A DNA stretch of 49,540 nt from the NCBI GenBank assembly GCA_013388645.1, contig JACAEV010000164.1:1-49540 (forward strand), read 5' to 3'. A program made the translations under genes and the position numbers. Each line of letters opens with the position of its first letter. The stretch's first letter is position 1. The stretch is from Syntrophaceae bacterium (GTDB lineage: Bacteria > Desulfobacterota > BSN033 > UBA1163). Shown here piece after piece: positions 7,126 to 15,822 of the stretch. The notes beneath the pieces are model-generated. The model had not been told where the DNA came from. It was given only the letters and a program-made list of their open reading frames with translations, and made no database searches.

Positions 7126-9750
7126 TTAAATGAGATCGTCAATGGCTTGAAGTGCCTCATCCAGTTTTTTATAATCGGTCCCACCGGCCTGCGCAAAATC
7201 AGGACGCCCCCCTCCGGTCCCTCCGATATGAAGCGCAATCTTTTTAATCATTTCATTGGCCCGAAATCGATGGGTGAGATCTGGGGTCACTCCCATGACC
7301 ATGGAAACTTTGTTCTGGCTCTGACCTCCGAGAAGAATGATGCCTGATCCGATCTTCCCTTTCAACTGGTCAACAAATTCTCTCATCCGCTTGATCTCTT
7401 TCCCATCCACTTTGGCGGAAAGAACCTTCACCCCTTTTATCTCCTTCACCAAAGGAAGGAGCGTAGAGAGTTCTTGGTGGGAAAGTCGATCTTGAAAAGA
7501 GGAGATTTCCTTTTCCAACTCCTTCTGCCTCTCTAATAACCGCTCTATTTTTGAAGAAAGTTCCCCAGGGGTTGATTTGAGAAAAGAGGCGATCTCTAAA
7601 AGTTCTCGCTCCTCCTCTTTGATAAATCGGTAAGCGCCTTCCCCGGTTAAGGCTTCTATCCTTCTGACCCCTGCCGCAACGCCGGACTCGCTCACAATTT
7701 TAAAAAGACCGATATCCCCTGTTCTGGAGGTATGAGTCCCCCCGCAGAGTTCCATGCTGAAGTCCGAGACCATGACCACTCGGACCTTTTCACCATACTT
7801 CTCCCCAAAGAGAGCCATTGCCCCGGTCTGTAGAGCATCCTCGACCGCCATAATCTTTGTCTCTACTTTTAGGTTCTCTCGAATTTTTTGATTGACCAAC
7901 GCCTCCACACGTTCCAGTTCTTCTTTCTCCATGGCAGCAAAATGGGTAAAATCGAACCTTAACCGATCTGGGGAGACCAGAGAACCTGCTTGATGCACAT
8001 GATCACCTAAAACTTCTCTCAATATGGCTTGAAGGAGATGGGTGCCGGTATGGTTTAGGGCGATTGCCCTTCGGCGTTCTTCTTCTACCCGGAGCACCGC
8101 CTCCATTCCTTTCCTCACCTTTCCCCTCTTGACCTTTCCCTGATGAATAATCAACTCTTCGATGGGTTTGATCGTGTTTTCCACGTCGATGGAGAATTCT
8201 TCATGGAAGATAACCCCTCGGTCTCCGACCTGACCCCCTGCTTCCCCATAGAAAGGTGTTCTTTCCGTCACAATCTCGATCTCCTCCCCTTGATCGGCGA
8301 AAGGAACTCTTTCATCACCTTTGATCAACTGAAGAATCTTCGATTCGGATTGCGTCTCTCCATATCCTAAGAAAACCGTCTTCAACCCTTCGTTTGCAAG
8401 CTGTCGGTAGATCTCTCTTGTTCTTCCTTCGCCGATCCCCTGCCACGCCTGTTTACTCTTGTTTTTCTGCTCGTCCATCTGAGCCTTAAATCCCGCTTCA
8501 TCAAAATTCATCCCTTTCTCTTGGAGAATTTCAGCCGTTAAATCAAGAGGAAATCCATAGGTATCATAAAGGCGAAAAGCGACCTCCCCAGACAGCACCC
8601 TTCCCCCTTGTTGCTGAAGTTGCTCCAACTCCTCTCGCAGGATTTTCAGCCCCGAATCGAGCGTTTCTGAGAAACGCTCCTCTTCGTTCTGGATGACCTT
8701 TGAAACGAAGGCCTCCGTTTCTCTCAGCTCAGGATAGGCGTCCTTCATCATCTCTACTACTTTCGAAGAGGTCCGATACAGAAAAGGGCCTTCCATCCCG
8801 AGCATCTTTCCATGCCGCATTGCCCTTCTCATGATTCGGCGAAGTACATATCCTCTCCCTTCGTTGGAAGGGAGAACACCATCACTGATTAAAAAAGTGG
8901 CGGCCCGGCTATGATCAGCAATCACTCGTAGGGAGATATCGGATTGCAAGTCTTGTCCATAGGGAATATGGCTGATCGTCTGAATCTCTTCAAAAATCGG
9001 CCTGAAGAGATCTGTTTCGTAGTTACTTTTCACCCCTTGAAGGATAGCAGAAATCCTCTCTAAGCCCATGCCAGTGTCGATGCAGGGTTTGGCGAGAGGT
9101 TGGAGCCCCCCTGCGGAATCTCGATTAAATTGCATAAAGACGAGATTCCAGAGTTCTAAGAATCGGTCACAATCACATCCCACTTGACAACCGGGACGTC
9201 CACATCCTACTCCCTCTCCTTGATCGATCACGATCTCCGAACATGGACCACAAGGGCCTGTCTCACCCATTGCCCAAAAGTTATCTTTTTCACCTAATCG
9301 AACGATCCGATCTCCTGGGATGCCCACTCTCCTCCAGAGATGAAAAGCCTCATCGTCATCTAAATAGATGGTAATCCACATTTTTTCTGCTGGTAATCCC
9401 CATTGGTGAGTGAGGAGGTCCCATCCCATTTCTATGGCTTCTTTCTTAAAATAGTCCCCGAAAGAAAAGTTTCCCAACATCTCAAAGAAGGTGTGGTGCC
9501 GGGCGGTCTTGCCCACGATTTCGAGGTCATTATGCTTTCCACCGGCACGAACACACTTCTGCGATGTGGCAGCCCGTCGATAGCTTCGAATCTCTTCGGC
9601 TAAAAAGACCCCTTTAAATTGGACCATTCCAGCATTGGTGAAAAGCAGGGTGGGATCGTTTTTGGGGACCAACGAGGAGCTTCGAACAATTTGGTGGTCT
9701 CTCTGTTCAAAGTAGTTGAGAAAAGCCCTTCGGATCTCATGAGAGGTCAT
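7126..9750 (-). CDS. alaS: Alanyl-tRNA synthetase
   Basis: An 874-residue, full-length class II enzyme. The N-terminal catalytic domain opens with IRRAFLNYFEQRDHQIVRSSSLVP and includes the FTNAGMVQFK motif. The editing domain has HTGTHLL and the distal ELCGGTHTSRTGDIG zinc-site motifs. The C-terminal oligomerisation domain with a coiled coil (about residues 720-760) ends in GGGRPDFAQAGG. It charges tRNA-Ala and hydrolyses mischarged Ser/Gly. Its ATG overlaps the pilT stop (ATGA), so translation is coupled to pilT within a recA-pilT-alaS run. Confidence 0.97.
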   Translation of the reverse strand: MTSHEIRRAFLNYFEQRDHQIVRSSSLVPKNDPTLLFTNAGMVQFKGVFLAEEIRSYRRAATSQKCVRAGGKHNDLEIVGKTARHHTFFEMLGNFSFGDYFKKEAIEMGWDLLTHQWGLPAEKMWITIYLDDDEAFHLWRRVGIPGDRIVRLGEKDNFWAMGETGPCGPCSEIVIDQGEGVGCGRPGCQVGCDCDRFLELWNLVFMQFNRDSAGGLQPLAKPCIDTGMGLERISAILQGVKSNYETDLFRPIFEEIQTISHIPYGQDLQSDISLRVIADHSRAATFLISDGVLPSNEGRGYVLRRIMRRAMRHGKMLGMEGPFLYRTSSKVVEMMKDAYPELRETEAFVSKVIQNEEERFSETLDSGLKILREELEQLQQQGGRVLSGEVAFRLYDTYGFPLDLTAEILQEKGMNFDEAGFKAQMDEQKNKSKQAWQGIGEGRTREIYRQLANEGLKTVFLGYGETQSESKILQLIKGDERVPFADQGEEIEIVTERTPFYGEAGGQVGDRGVIFHEEFSIDVENTIKPIEELIIHQGKVKRGKVRKGMEAVLRVEEERRRAIALNHTGTHLLQAILREVLGDHVHQAGSLVSPDRLRFDFTHFAAMEKEELERVEALVNQKIRENLKVETKIMAVEDALQTGAMALFGEKYGEKVRVVMVSDFSMELCGGTHTSRTGDIGLFKIVSESGVAAGVRRIEALTGEGAYRFIKEEERELLEIASFLKSTPGELSSKIERLLERQKELEKEISSFQDRLSHQELSTLLPLVKEIKGVKVLSAKVDGKEIKRMREFVDQLKGKIGSGIILLGGQSQNKVSMVMGVTPDLTHRFRANEMIKKIALHIGGTGGGRPDFAQAGGTDYKKLDEALQAIDDLI

Positions 9751-10970
9751 GGTTTGAAACCCGTCCCCCTTCGGTCATTCATTTTTGAATCCAAGGGCCT
9801 TGCCACTTTTACTTTCTTCTCTTCCTCTTTTTCCTTCCCTTTGCTCGCTTCTTTCTCCTTCTCTAACAGCTCGAAATCCTCCCAACTGGTATCGCTTGCG
9901 GCAAGAATTCCCTTCACCCTCAGTGCAAAATCATCCGAATTGGTGCAGTGTTTGAGCGCCTCATCATAAGTGACCAATCCCTCTTTCATTAAGAACATAA
10001 GGGATTGATCAAAGGATTGCATCCCATAACTGGTGACTCCTCTGGAGATGGCGTCATTGATTTCGTTGGTCTTATCCTTTTCGATAATGCATTCCCTGAC
10101 TCTTGCTGTAGAGACCATGACCTCCACCGCAGGTACTCTTCCCATTCCATCTGCCCTTGGCACCAATCTCTGAGAGATGACACCTTTAATCACTCCCGCA
10201 AGCTGCAAGCGAACCTGTTTCTGGTGGTAGGGAGGGAAGACGGAAATGATTCGAGTCACCGTCTCCGTCGCATTTAAAGTGTGAAGGGTGGACATGACCA
10301 GATGCCCTGTCTCAGCAGCGGTCAGTGCTGTCTCGATCGTCTCAAAATCCCTCATTTCTCCAACCAAGATCACATCTGGATCTTGCCGGAGAGCCACACG
10401 CAAGGCACTGGAAAATGTGCTTGTATCGGAGCCGATCTCCCTTTGGTCTACGATCGACTTCTTATCTTCATGGACAAATTCGATGGGGTCTTCAATCGTG
10501 ATGATATGGCAATTTCGCTCATTATTGATAATATCAATCATGGAGGCCAAGGTCGTTGATTTACCACTCCCAGTGGTTCCTGTGACCAGGATGAGGCCTC
10601 GTTGTTCCAAAGAAATACTTCTAAGGACTGGAGGAAGATGTAATTCCTCCAGGCCCTTGATCTGATAAGGCACGATTCGAAGGGCAATCCTGAGCTTACC
10701 TCTCTGCTGAAAAACATTCACGCGAAATCGTCCCAAACCGTAGACTTCGTAACCCATATCCACTTCCCGATTTTTGATAAATCGTTCTTTCTGCCAATCG
10801 TTCATCAATCCAAAAGCCATCTTTGATAAGTCATTGTGATCGAAAGGCTTCACCTTATTCCAAGTTCTCAAAGCACCATTGACTCTGAAGATTGGGGGGA
10901 CTCCTTCTTTGATGTGCACATCAGAGGCTTCCTGAGAGAGCGCCTCCAGTAGGATCTGATTTAAATCCAT
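9747..10970 (-). CDS. pilT: Type IV pilus retraction ATPase PilT
   Basis: A 407-residue secretion-type hexameric ATPase. It has an N-terminal PAS-like domain, Walker A GTTGSGKSTT, Walker B-type VGEMRDFETIE and a His box (TGHLVMSTLHT), then a C-terminal domain with SYGMQSFDQSL typical of PilT/PilU. It powers pilus disassembly and twitching at the inner membrane. The last 45 residues form a highly charged Lys/Glu tail not found in typical 345-residue PilT. The start has AAGGAG well placed. The gene lies 31 bases after recA and overlaps alaS by 4 bases. PilU is the main alternative name. Confidence 0.9.
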   Translation of the reverse strand: MDLNQILLEALSQEASDVHIKEGVPPIFRVNGALRTWNKVKPFDHNDLSKMAFGLMNDWQKERFIKNREVDMGYEVYGLGRFRVNVFQQRGKLRIALRIVPYQIKGLEELHLPPVLRSISLEQRGLILVTGTTGSGKSTTLASMIDIINNERNCHIITIEDPIEFVHEDKKSIVDQREIGSDTSTFSSALRVALRQDPDVILVGEMRDFETIETALTAAETGHLVMSTLHTLNATETVTRIISVFPPYHQKQVRLQLAGVIKGVISQRLVPRADGMGRVPAVEVMVSTARVRECIIEKDKTNEINDAISRGVTSYGMQSFDQSLMFLMKEGLVTYDEALKHCTNSDDFALRVKGILAASDTSWEDFELLEKEKEASKGKEKEEEKKVKVARPLDSKMNDRRGTGFKP

Positions 10971-11001
10971 CTTCTTCTCCTTCCTTTTCTTATCCTGTCG
11001 G

Positions 11002-12030
11002 TCATACTTTGGAGCTTCGAAAGTTTTCCAGAACTTCCTTTTCCATCTGCTCCAGAACCTTAGGATTTTCTTTTAAAAACTGCTTTGCGTTCTCCCTCCC
11101 TTGACCAATGCGCTGACCACCATAGGCATACCAAGTCCCACTTTTCTCTATAATATTCTTGTCCACGGCTAAGTCGAGGACATCCCCTTCCCTGGAAATA
11201 CCTTCCCCGTGAATAAGGTCAAACTCGACCTCTTTGAATGGAGGGGCGACCTTGTTCTTGACCACGCGAACTTTTGTCCGTGTGCCGATCACTTCCTGGC
11301 CCTGCTTGATGGAAGCGATTCGTCGGATATCGAGCCGAACGGACGAGTAAAATTTAAGGGCATTTCCTCCGGTGGTTGTCTCTGGATTTCCAAACATAAC
11401 GCCGATCTTCATTCGAATTTGATTGACGAAAATCACGATTGTATTTGATTTACTGATCGTGGCGGTCAATTTCCTCAAGGCTTGGGACATCAATCTGGCC
11501 TGAAGTCCCATATGGGCATCGCCCATCTCCCCTTCTATCTCTGCTTTAGGAACAAGCGCTGCCACTGAGTCGACTACAATGACATCCACCGCTCCACTCC
11601 GAACCAGAATTTCAGTAATCTCTAATGCCTGCTCCCCTGTGTCAGGTTGGGAGATAAGAAGGTCGTCAATTTTTACGCCTAATTTTTTTGCGTATTGAAC
11701 ATCTAAGGCATGCTCTGCATCAATAAAGGCCGCAATGCCCCCTTTCTTCTGTGCTTCGGCAACCACATGAAGGGCTAATGTTGTCTTGCCAGAGGCCTCA
11801 GGACCGAAAATCTCCACCACCCTTCCCTTTGGCAATCCCCCAACCCCCAGAGCCAGATCCAATGAAATGGATCCGGTGGAGATGGTTGGAATTTCTCCGA
11901 GCATGGCTTCCGCGCCTAATTTCATAATGGCGCCCTTTCCGTACTGTCTTTCAATTTGGGTGACGGCTAAATCCACTGCCTTACCTTTACTTGAGTCCAC
12001 TTTTGAATCTACCTTTGGATCTACTTTCAT
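11002..12030 (-). CDS. recA: RecA recombinase
   Basis: A 342-residue RecA. Walker A GPEASGKT is at residues 76-83; [22 protein letters not shown], the L2 loop region ([18 protein letters not shown]) and the [15 protein letters not shown] segment are all present. It forms filaments on single-stranded DNA for recombination and SOS induction. The frame extends 11 codons further, but AGGAGAG is placed for the ATG at 12030. The N-terminus shows a small duplicated [13 protein letters not shown] stretch. No clear LexA box was seen upstream; a perfect dyad lies at 12043-12057. Confidence 0.97.
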   Translation of the reverse strand: MKVDPKVDSKVDSSKGKAVDLAVTQIERQYGKGAIMKLGAEAMLGEIPTISTGSISLDLALGVGGLPKGRVVEIFGPEASGKTTLALHVVAEAQKKGGIAAFIDAEHALDVQYAKKLGVKIDDLLISQPDTGEQALEITEILVRSGAVDVIVVDSVAALVPKAEIEGEMGDAHMGLQARLMSQALRKLTATISKSNTIVIFVNQIRMKIGVMFGNPETTTGGNALKFYSSVRLDIRRIASIKQGQEVIGTRTKVRVVKNKVAPPFKEVEFDLIHGEGISREGDVLDLAVDKNIIEKSGTWYAYGGQRIGQGRENAKQFLKENPKVLEQMEKEVLENFRSSKV

Positions 12031-12117
12031 TATCTCTCCTGTACCGACGATGTCGGTCCGCAAGGCATATAGGGTAAACTTTTAATGCTATGCTCTATGC
12101 GCTCTGCTTTAGGCTAC

Positions 12118-12684
12118 TCAAGGACCTCCCAATTTAATCTCTCTTAAAGGCGTGTAGATAGGACCGGTAGGTTTCAAATCGCTTTTAAATAAAACCACTT
12201 TCTCTATCTGAAAATCTCCAAACTCCTCCTCTTGGTGTTTCTCCATCCTCCCCACCAGTGCCTCTCTCCCCAGATTTGATTTCATCCTTCCTAAGGTTAG
12301 ATGAGGATGGAAAGGACGATTCTCAGGTTCAAATCCAATTTCCCTCAATTTAATTTCTATTTGGTTCTGAAGCACAGTGAGGACTTCTTCCCCATTCATT
12401 AATCCTATCCAGATTACTCTTGGATTCTTTATAAGGGGGAAGGCTCCTACCCCTCTCACCTTCAGAGAAAATGGCGAAGTGTTTTGGACCGGCCCCTCAA
12501 TTGCCTTGAAGATGGGCTCAATCCTCGACTCTTCAATATTTCCAAAAAATTTTAGGGTTAGGTGGATCTTTTCAGGATTGACCCACCGCACATCTGCACG
12601 GGTTAATCTTAAGTCTTCCTGAACCCCCTCAATCTTTTTTAGAATCGGCGTCGGAAGCTCAATGGCCAGAAAAGATCGGATCAA
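12118..12684 (-). CDS. thpR: RNA 2',3'-cyclic phosphodiesterase (2'-5' RNA ligase family)
   Basis: A 188-residue protein of the 2H phosphoesterase fold. It has the two diagnostic HxT motifs, HLTLKFFG (His41) and HPHLTLGR (second HxT His at about 128), facing each other across the active site. It opens 2',3'-cyclic phosphate ends of RNA to 2'-phosphates. It precedes recA on the same strand by about 90 bases, a common bacterial pairing. Its usual neighbour pncC/cinA lies 6.2 kb away here, separated by an accessory block. Confidence 0.9.
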   Translation of the reverse strand: MIRSFLAIELPTPILKKIEGVQEDLRLTRADVRWVNPEKIHLTLKFFGNIEESRIEPIFKAIEGPVQNTSPFSLKVRGVGAFPLIKNPRVIWIGLMNGEEVLTVLQNQIEIKLREIGFEPENRPFHPHLTLGRMKSNLGREALVGRMEKHQEEEFGDFQIEKVVLFKSDLKPTGPIYTPLREIKLGGP

Positions 12685-12827
12685 TCAAAACCCTCTTCAC
12701 AATCCCACCCATTCCCCTCACCATAATAGGGGATAAGAAGGGATTATTTTTATTCGATGTTAACATAACTACAAAAAAAGTCAATCAGAATTGGACCTTG
12801 TGGGCGTTTCCCATCTTAAGATTTTTA

Positions 12828-12856
12828 TTGACAAAAAAGCTCTTTTCAGATATGGA
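12828..12856 (+). promoter_or_regulatory. Possible promoter of the AtoE-type transporter gene
   Basis: TTGACA (12828-12833), 17-base spacer, TATGGA (12851-12856). The -35 is perfect and the -10 weak. It would leave a leader of about 160 bases that includes the small reading frame at 12945. The rest of the 12685-12944 gap is AT-rich with no gene. Confidence 0.4.
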
Positions 12857-12944
12857 AAGTCATGTAGGGTTCATTCTTCAGCAAATTAATCAAATTTTAC
12901 CTCAAAATTTTTCAGTTAACTTAGCAGAAAGGAGGTGAGAAGGT

Positions 12945-13007
12945 TTGAGGCCTCGAATCATTTTCCAGTTCGATGGCTCCATGACCTCATGCCCTAAACT
13001 GTTTTAG
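12945..13007 (+). CDS. Possible 20-residue leader ORF before the transporter
   Basis: An exceptionally strong ribosome site, AAAGGAGGTGA, is followed 9 bases after AGGAGG by TTG and a 20-codon frame that ends at TAG (13005-13007), 16 bases before the transporter ATG. No such ribosome site would be expected here by chance, yet the peptide has no recognisable features. It could be a translated leader that controls re-initiation at the next gene, or the ribosome site could act only as a standby site. Confidence 0.35.
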   Translation: MRPRIIFQFDGSMTSCPKLF

Positions 13008-13023
13008 GAAGGAGGAACCGAAT

Positions 13024-14445
13024 ATGGTTGAGAAAAAGAAAGAAGAAGTTCGTGGAACCTTTGAATTTCTCAAAGATTGGGGGGATGCTCTCACCCGATG
13101 GACAGAGCGTTGGATCCCTGACGCTCTGGTGATCGTTATTATTTTAACCTTAGTTACCTATATCCTGGCACTCATCTGGGGATTTAAACCCGAAATCGGT
13201 CTTGGATCCCGAGCTTATGAATCCATTCTGGCATGGGGAAAAGGTTTTTGGGAATTACTTACCTTTGCGATGCAAATGTGTTTGATTATGATGACAGGTT
13301 ATATTTTGGCCTGCTCTCCTCCGGTTCGAAGATTAATGGATGGGCTCTCCGGTTTGTCTAATCCTGAGAAACCGTGGCAGGCGATTGTCACAATGGCTAT
13401 CTTTTCAATGATTATGGCTTGGCTCAACTGGGGATTGAGTTTGATTGCCAGTGCGATGCTTGCCCTATTTATCGTAAGAAGAAACCCAAAGGTAGACTAT
13501 CGATTACTGGTTGCTGCAGCTTATTTAGGACTCGGCTGCACCTGGCATGCAGGCCTTTCCGGCTCTGCCACGCTTCTCGTGGCCACCCCAGATAATTTTT
13601 TAATAAAAGGAAAATTATTAGATGCAACTATTCCTGTTGCCAATACCATCTTTCATCCATTCAACCTTATTTTGACTCTCATCATTGTTGTGGTCGTCAC
13701 TATCTTGATGGCTTTGATGCACCCCCGGCCCGAAAAGGCCTTTGTGGTCAAACCTGAGTTGATGAACCAACTTAAACTTTATGAAGCGCCTCCCATGCCT
13801 TCAAAATGGGAAAGCCCCTCTGATTGGATGAATTGGTGGCCTGGATTTAACATCATCGTCTTCATTGGAGGACTGATTTGGTTGATCTGGCACTTTTCAA
13901 CCAAGGGCGTTGACCTGAACCTCAATGTGGTCAATTTTGCAATGCTCATGCTCGGTATTCTCTTCCACTGGAGGCCCTGGTCATTTTTAAAAGCCACCGA
14001 GGATGCTGGAAGAGCTGTCTGGGGAATTGTCATCCAATTTCCTTTTTATGCAGGGATTCTTGGACTTTTTAAGTTCACCCTTCTTTCTACGGTCTTCACC
14101 AAGGCTTTTGTGGCGATCTCAAATCCACAAACCTTTCCGCTTTTCGTCTACTGGTATGGGGGGATTCTTAATTACCTCATCCCCTCTGGTGGTGGGGAGT
14201 GGGCAGTGGTTGCGCCTTATGTCGTTCCTGCAGCCAAGGAGTTAGGAGTTGGAATGGGTACAACGGTCGTCACATTTGCGTGGGCCGATATGATGACTGA
14301 TATGATCCAGCCCTTCTGGGCGATTGCCATGCTTGCTGTGGCTAAACTGAATTTCAGGGATATCATGGGTTGGCTGCTCATGGTCTTCTTCGTCTACTTT
14401 ATCATCACCTCACTCGCCTTTCTTTTCTTCATCCCCAACTGGTAA
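13024..14445 (+). CDS. atoE: Short-chain fatty acid transporter, AtoE family
   Basis: A 473-residue membrane protein with about ten to twelve hydrophobic segments. It matches the SCFA_trans/AtoE family: N-terminal LTRWTERWIPDALVIVIILT, central MAWLNWGLSLIASAMLA, and the conserved LIPSGGGEWAVVAPYV near residue 385. The family takes up short fatty acids such as acetoacetate or butyrate across the inner membrane. GGAAGGAGG precedes the ATG. It faces a convergent DapA-like gene, with a terminator between them. The adjacent ADP-forming acyl-CoA synthetase subunit suggests short-chain acid or CoA metabolism. The substrate is not determined by sequence. Confidence 0.88.
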   Translation: MVEKKKEEVRGTFEFLKDWGDALTRWTERWIPDALVIVIILTLVTYILALIWGFKPEIGLGSRAYESILAWGKGFWELLTFAMQMCLIMMTGYILACSPPVRRLMDGLSGLSNPEKPWQAIVTMAIFSMIMAWLNWGLSLIASAMLALFIVRRNPKVDYRLLVAAAYLGLGCTWHAGLSGSATLLVATPDNFLIKGKLLDATIPVANTIFHPFNLILTLIIVVVVTILMALMHPRPEKAFVVKPELMNQLKLYEAPPMPSKWESPSDWMNWWPGFNIIVFIGGLIWLIWHFSTKGVDLNLNVVNFAMLMLGILFHWRPWSFLKATEDAGRAVWGIVIQFPFYAGILGLFKFTLLSTVFTKAFVAISNPQTFPLFVYWYGGILNYLIPSGGGEWAVVAPYVVPAAKELGVGMGTTVVTFAWADMMTDMIQPFWAIAMLAVAKLNFRDIMGWLLMVFFVYFIITSLAFLFFIPNW

Positions 14446-14480
14446 CAAAAAGGGCCTGTCCCCGACCAAGGAACAGGCCC
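14446..14480 (-). terminator. Intrinsic terminator for the DapA-like gene
   Basis: On the minus strand GGGCCTGT pairs with ACAGGCCC and is followed by TTTTTG. It lies 30 bases past the DapA-like stop. On the plus strand the stem has no T-run, so it mainly serves the minus-strand gene. Confidence 0.75.
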
Positions 14481-14509
14481 ACCTGATTCCTTTCCAATGA
14501 TCATTCTAT

Positions 14510-15535
14510 TTACTTCCAATAACGATCGTTGGATAGACGTTCTTCTATATTAATTTTATAAAATTCTTGAATGGGTCTGAGCACCTCTTTGTCTTTTTCG
14601 TAAACCTCTTTCAGAGCGTTTCTCACAACCTCCACTCCTTTCGGCGTCATTTTTCCAAGGGGCGGACGACAGGGTCCTGAGGGGAGCCCCAGGCCCTTCA
14701 TCATGGTCTTAATTGCCAACGGATTTCTAAATTTACAGGGAACATCGAATCCTTCATAGGATTCCATCGTATTGACGGTCACCACCTTAAAGAGAGGATC
14801 AAGAACCCCTTTAAGTCGATTGGCTTTCTCCATCTCTCCCTTCAGGATCAACCTTACCATTTCATTAATCGGGCCTGGAACGATATTCGACATCACTGAT
14901 ATCACGCCCGAAGCACGAATATCATTTCGAGTCATCATGTCAAAGGTCTTATCATCATCTCCTGAGAGAATATCGAAGTCCTCCCCACATAGGGCTCTCG
15001 TCTTGGCCATCCGCTCAAGGTCCCCTGTTGCCTCCTTGACAGATCTCACATTTCTATATTTCCGATGGAGAATGGCCAGATCCTCAACCTCCAATTTCGT
15101 ACCTGTTCTACCTGGAATGACATAAGGCACAACGAAAGTTTTTCGGAAGGCCTTCGCAATCACTTCATAATACTGAGTCCTTAACTCAAGAGAGGAAGGG
15201 CCATTATAATAACAGTCAACCAGAAGTACTCCTGGAGCACCTACTTCAACAGCATGTTTTGACCCTCTCATCGCCTCATCCGTAGAGTTCGATCCTGTCC
15301 CTGCGATGACGAACGCTCTTCCCTTTGCCAACTTGACCGTCTTTGTGATCACCCGATCATGCTCCCTCCAATCTAAGGTGGGAGATTCGCCCGTTGTTCC
15401 AGTTGGGACAAGATTTGACCCATTTCCAATGAGGAATTGAATATTTTTCTCAAGTCCCTCAATATCGACCTCCCCTTTTCGATTGAACGGGGTCACCATT
15501 GCCGTCCAACAACCCTCAAACTTCTCAAGTTTCAT
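14510..15535 (-). CDS. DapA/N-acetylneuraminate-lyase family aldolase
   Basis: A 341-residue class I aldolase of the dihydrodipicolinate synthase superfamily. It shows TGTTGES (residues 45-51), the CYYNGPS strand, a catalytic Tyr at 138 in PYVIPGRTG, and a Schiff-base Lys at 167 in VKEATGD. It is about 50 residues longer than true DapA (about 292), with an extended C-terminus, so a different keto-acid substrate is possible. The Arg-Thr-Gly after the Tyr (PGRTG) favours a DapA-like activity. It has its own ribosome site (AAGGAGGAGG) and terminator and no lysine genes beside it, so diaminopimelate synthesis is unproven. Confidence 0.8.
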   Translation of the reverse strand: MKLEKFEGCWTAMVTPFNRKGEVDIEGLEKNIQFLIGNGSNLVPTGTTGESPTLDWREHDRVITKTVKLAKGRAFVIAGTGSNSTDEAMRGSKHAVEVGAPGVLLVDCYYNGPSSLELRTQYYEVIAKAFRKTFVVPYVIPGRTGTKLEVEDLAILHRKYRNVRSVKEATGDLERMAKTRALCGEDFDILSGDDDKTFDMMTRNDIRASGVISVMSNIVPGPINEMVRLILKGEMEKANRLKGVLDPLFKVVTVNTMESYEGFDVPCKFRNPLAIKTMMKGLGLPSGPCRPPLGKMTPKGVEVVRNALKEVYEKDKEVLRPIQEFYKINIEERLSNDRYWK

Positions 15536-15705
15536 CCCAACCTCCTCCTTCCCATTAAGTGATGATCTATATTATTGGTAAAAAGACAGAATTTCAAGAA
15601 GAAAAGATTCACAAGCAAAAGAGGTGAAAAAATTCTAAAAAAGATTCATCTTATTAGGACCTCCCGTTTATGACGCATCATGTGACGGTTTTTTTTCGGT
15701 GTTTT

Positions 15706-15734
15706 TTGACATTCAACCCCCTTTTTTTTATATT
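15706..15734 (+). promoter_or_regulatory. Sigma-70 promoter of the acyl-CoA synthetase alpha gene
   Basis: Perfect TTGACA (15706-15711), 17-base spacer with a T-run, TATATT (15729-15734), about 90 bases before the gene. The remaining 15536-15705 gap shows no gene. Confidence 0.7.
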
Positions 15735-15822
15735 TGACAACGAAAGCGAATGATACGAGTCCACAAGGCAGTAAGGGGTATGACCGGTCTCAGGGAGCAA
15801 AAAAATTGAAGTAGAAATACCA

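Noticed and set aside
12325-12345. GGTTCAAATCC, like a tRNA T-loop
   Set aside because: It is inside thpR coding sequence and no cloverleaf can be drawn.
15734-15762. Second TTGACA (15734-15739) before the acyl-CoA synthetase gene
   Set aside because: No acceptable -10 at 16-18 bases; the first promoter 28 bases upstream is much better.
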